64,000 nt of DNA from Amblyomma americanum (taxonomy: Eukaryota; Arthropoda; Arachnida; Ixodida; Ixodidae). The translations under genes and the position numbers were made by a program. Position 1 is the stretch's first letter; every line of letters starts with the position of its first letter. Below, piece by piece: positions 62,301 through 64,000 of the stretch. A model generated the notes under the pieces. That model was not told the DNA's origin and made no database searches. It saw nothing but the letters and a program-made list of their open reading frames with translations. Where the stretch lies: the NCBI RefSeq assembly GCF_052857255.1, contig NC_135504.1, positions 147,586,121 to 147,650,120 on the forward strand, in the 5' to 3' direction.

Positions 62301-62558
62301 AAAAAGTTTTGACGCGTATCACGTGGATACTTGTAAAACCGATGTGTTTAGATATAGCTCGTTTTGGTATAAAACAGCTTGTTTCGTTGTTTTAAGCACG
62401 AATACGTGCTTTTCGCGTAGTTATAGAAGAAAAAGTTTTGACGCGTATCAGAGGAAAACTTTAAAACCGATGTGTTGTGATTTAGCTTGTTTCGGTCTAA
62501 AACAGCTTGTTTCGTTGTATTAAGCAAGAATACATGCTTTTCGCGCAGTTATAAGAGA
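59343..62558 (+). repeat. Unit F of the higher-order series (3216 bp, no LINE)
   Basis: Near-identical tandem copy of E, sharing private variants GTATAAAGCACG, CGCGGAGTTATAAG, TTAAACACGAAAACATGC, AGGGACTCTTGTAAAACC and AAAACAGCTCGTTTCG. It carries the small insert and lacks the LINE (uninterrupted at 62,557/62,558). Confidence 0.8.
60848..60956 (+). mobile_element. Small insert, copy F (109 bp)
   Basis: Same form as copies C to E, 3216 bp after copy E. The expected next copy in unit G would lie beyond the window end. Confidence 0.75.
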
Positions 62559-64000
62559 AAAAGTTTTGACGCGTGTCACAGGGACTCTTGTAAAACCGAT
62601 GTGTTCAGATTTACCTCGTTTCGGACTAAAACAGCTTGTTTCGTTGGATTAAGCACGAATACATGCTTTTCGCGCAGTTATAAGAGAAAAAATTTTTGAC
62701 GCGTATCACATGGACACATTTAAAACTGATGTGTTCAGATTTAGCTCGTTTCGGTCTAAAACAACTTGTTTCGTTGTATTAAGCACGAATACATGCTTTT
62801 AGCGCAGTTATAAGAGAAGAAGTTTTGAAGCGTATCACATGGACACTTGTAAAACCGATGTGTTCAGATCTAGCTCGTTTTGGTCTAAAACAGCTTGTTT
62901 CGTTGTATTAAGAACGAATACATGCTTTTCGCGCAGTTATAAGAGAAAAAGTTTCGACGCGTATCACATGGACACTTGTAAAACCGATGTGTTCAAATCT
63001 AGCTCGTTTTGGTCTAAAACAGCTTGTTTCGTTGTATTAAGCAAGAATACAATGCTTTTCGTGCAGTTATAGGAGAAAAAGTTTTGACGCGTTTCACAGG
63101 GACACTTGTAAAACCGATGTGTTCAGATTTAGCTCGTTTCGGTCTAAACCAACTTGTTTCGTTGTATTAAGCACGAATACATGCTTTTCGCGCAGTTATA
63201 AGAGAAAAAGTTTTGACGCGTATCACGTGGATACTTGTAAAACCGATGTGTTTAGATATATATAGCTCGTTTTGGTATAAAACCGCTTGTTTCGTTGTTT
63301 TAAGCAAGAATACGTGCTTTTCGCGTAGTTATAGAAGAAAAAGTTTTGACGCGTTTCACAGGGACACATTTAAAACCGATGTGTCTAGATTTAGCTCGTT
63401 TCGGTCTAAAACAGCTTGTTTCGTTGTATAAAGCACGAATACATGCTTTTCGCGCAGTTATAAGAGAAAAAGTTTTGACGCCTATCACATGGACACTTGT
63501 AAAACCGATGTGTTCAGATCTAGCTCGTTTTGGTCTAAAACAGCTTGTTTCGTTGTATTAAGCAAGAATACAATGCTTTTCGCGGAGTTATAAGAGAAAA
63601 AGTTTTGACGCGTTTCACAGGGACACTTGTAAAACCGATGTGTTGAGATTTAGCTCGTTTCGGTCTAAAACAACTTGTTTCGTTGTATTAAGCACGAATA
63701 CATGCTTTTCGCGCAGTTATAAGAGAAAAAGTTTTGAAGCGTATCACGTGGATACTTGTAAAACCGATGTGTTTAGATATAGCTCGTTTTGGTATAAAAC
63801 CGCTTGTTTCGTTGTTTTAAGCAAGAATACGTGCTTTTCGCGTAGTTATAGAAGAAAATTTTGACGCGTTTCACAGGGACACTTCTAAAACCGATGTGTT
63901 CAGATCTTGCTCGTTTTGGTCTAAAACAGCTTGTTTTGTTGTATTGAGCAAGAATACATGCTTTTCGCGCAGTTATAAGAGAAAAAGTTTTGACGCGTGT
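62559..64000 (+). repeat. Unit G of the higher-order series, cut by the window end
   Basis: Begins like E and F but contains two additional monomers at about 62.8-63.07 kb (TTGAAGCG, TTAAGAACGAATAC, TTCAAATCTAGC), as in A, B and C. The distance from 59,740 to 63,213 is therefore 3473 bp. After 63.9 kb it jumps directly from AGATCTTGCTCG to a GTATTGAGC monomer, skipping one or more units present in E and F. The array continues beyond the window. Confidence 0.75.

Larger units (their letters stand above)
1..64000 (+). repeat. 129-bp satellite DNA array, head-to-tail, spanning the window
   Basis: The same unit recurs every 129 bp from the first to the last base. For example, the motif GCACGAATAC starts at 191, 320 and 449. 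Landmarks in order are: ACGCGT; a variable segment (CACAGGG, CACATGG, CACGTGG or CAGAGGA); CACTTGTAAAACCGATG; an AGCTCGTTT/GGTCTAAAAC dyad; TTCGTTGTATTAAGC; GAATACATGC; TTTTCGCGCAG; and TTATAAGAG followed by an A5/GTTTT tract. All monomers point the same way and I found no inverted block. Interruptions are four 231-bp inserts, six inserts of about 110 bp and two 562-bp LINE tails. No function can be read from the sequence. Satellites of this type usually form centromeric or other constitutive heterochromatin, but that is family knowledge and not shown here. Confidence 0.97.

Noticed and set aside
1..64000. Many + strand open frames of 60-281 codons as protein-coding genes
   Set aside because: They are all the same 43-codon satellite repeat. 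They stop at random monomer variants, have no domain or signal and show free amino-acid change between copies.
1..64000. CRISPR-like array
   Set aside because: The repeats are contiguous 129-bp units with no unique spacers, no leader and no cas genes.
1..64000. Novel bacterial, phage or defence system
   Set aside because: There are no ribosome-binding sites, operon structure or non-repeat genes. Satellite plus a LINE 3' end points to a eukaryotic heterochromatic locus.
1..64000. Inverted satellite blocks or palindromic junctions
   Set aside because: All monomers I examined have the same orientation. The only long inverted repeats are inside the 231-bp insert.

Overview
The window is eukaryotic satellite DNA, not a gene region. 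All 64 kb is one head-to-tail, single-orientation tandem array with a basic monomer of 129 bp. The array runs off both ends. After removing the inserts, roughly 475 monomers fit. I see no cellular gene, rRNA, tRNA, CRISPR array or operon. The many moderate open frames on the + strand (longest 281 codons) are a by-product of a period that is exactly 43 codons and has one stop-free frame.

Organism: the 3' end of a non-LTR retrotransposon (reverse transcriptase C-terminal tail followed by an ATAA-repeat tail) and small interspersed inserts sharing an 'ACCAACTAGC' motif suggest an arthropod. My best guess is a chelicerate, probably an ixodid tick. That is recognition from memory and could not be tested here.

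Layout: (1) 0-21 kb holds pure satellite with partial higher-order repeats (HORs) at offsets 1414, 1934/2063, 3217, 8237 and 8369 bp. (2) 21.2-27.1 kb holds a 2929-bp HOR in two copies, with a nested 1015-bp duplication and four copies of a 231-bp fold-back insert. (3) 28.4-32.8 kb holds a 2217/2476-bp HOR marked by a monomer shortened to 29 bp. (4) 32.9-35.4 kb holds a 1159-bp HOR. (5) 35.5-42.5 kb holds a 4246-bp HOR. (6) 42.5-64 kb holds six to seven HOR copies of about 3.0-3.8 kb (A-G). A-F carry a 109/110-bp insert, and C and D alone carry a 562-bp 5'-truncated LINE tail.

How it fits together: once inserts are subtracted, repeat offsets are close to whole multiples of 129 bp. This fits in-register unequal exchange that repeatedly duplicated blocks of 6-33 monomers. 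The inserts act as time stamps: each probably arrived once and was copied with its surrounding HOR. Copies E and F give the matching empty site for the LINE. At least five monomer variants with linked diagnostic bases are interspersed, so monomer divergence came before the recent block amplification. A centromeric or heterochromatic location is plausible but not shown by sequence alone.
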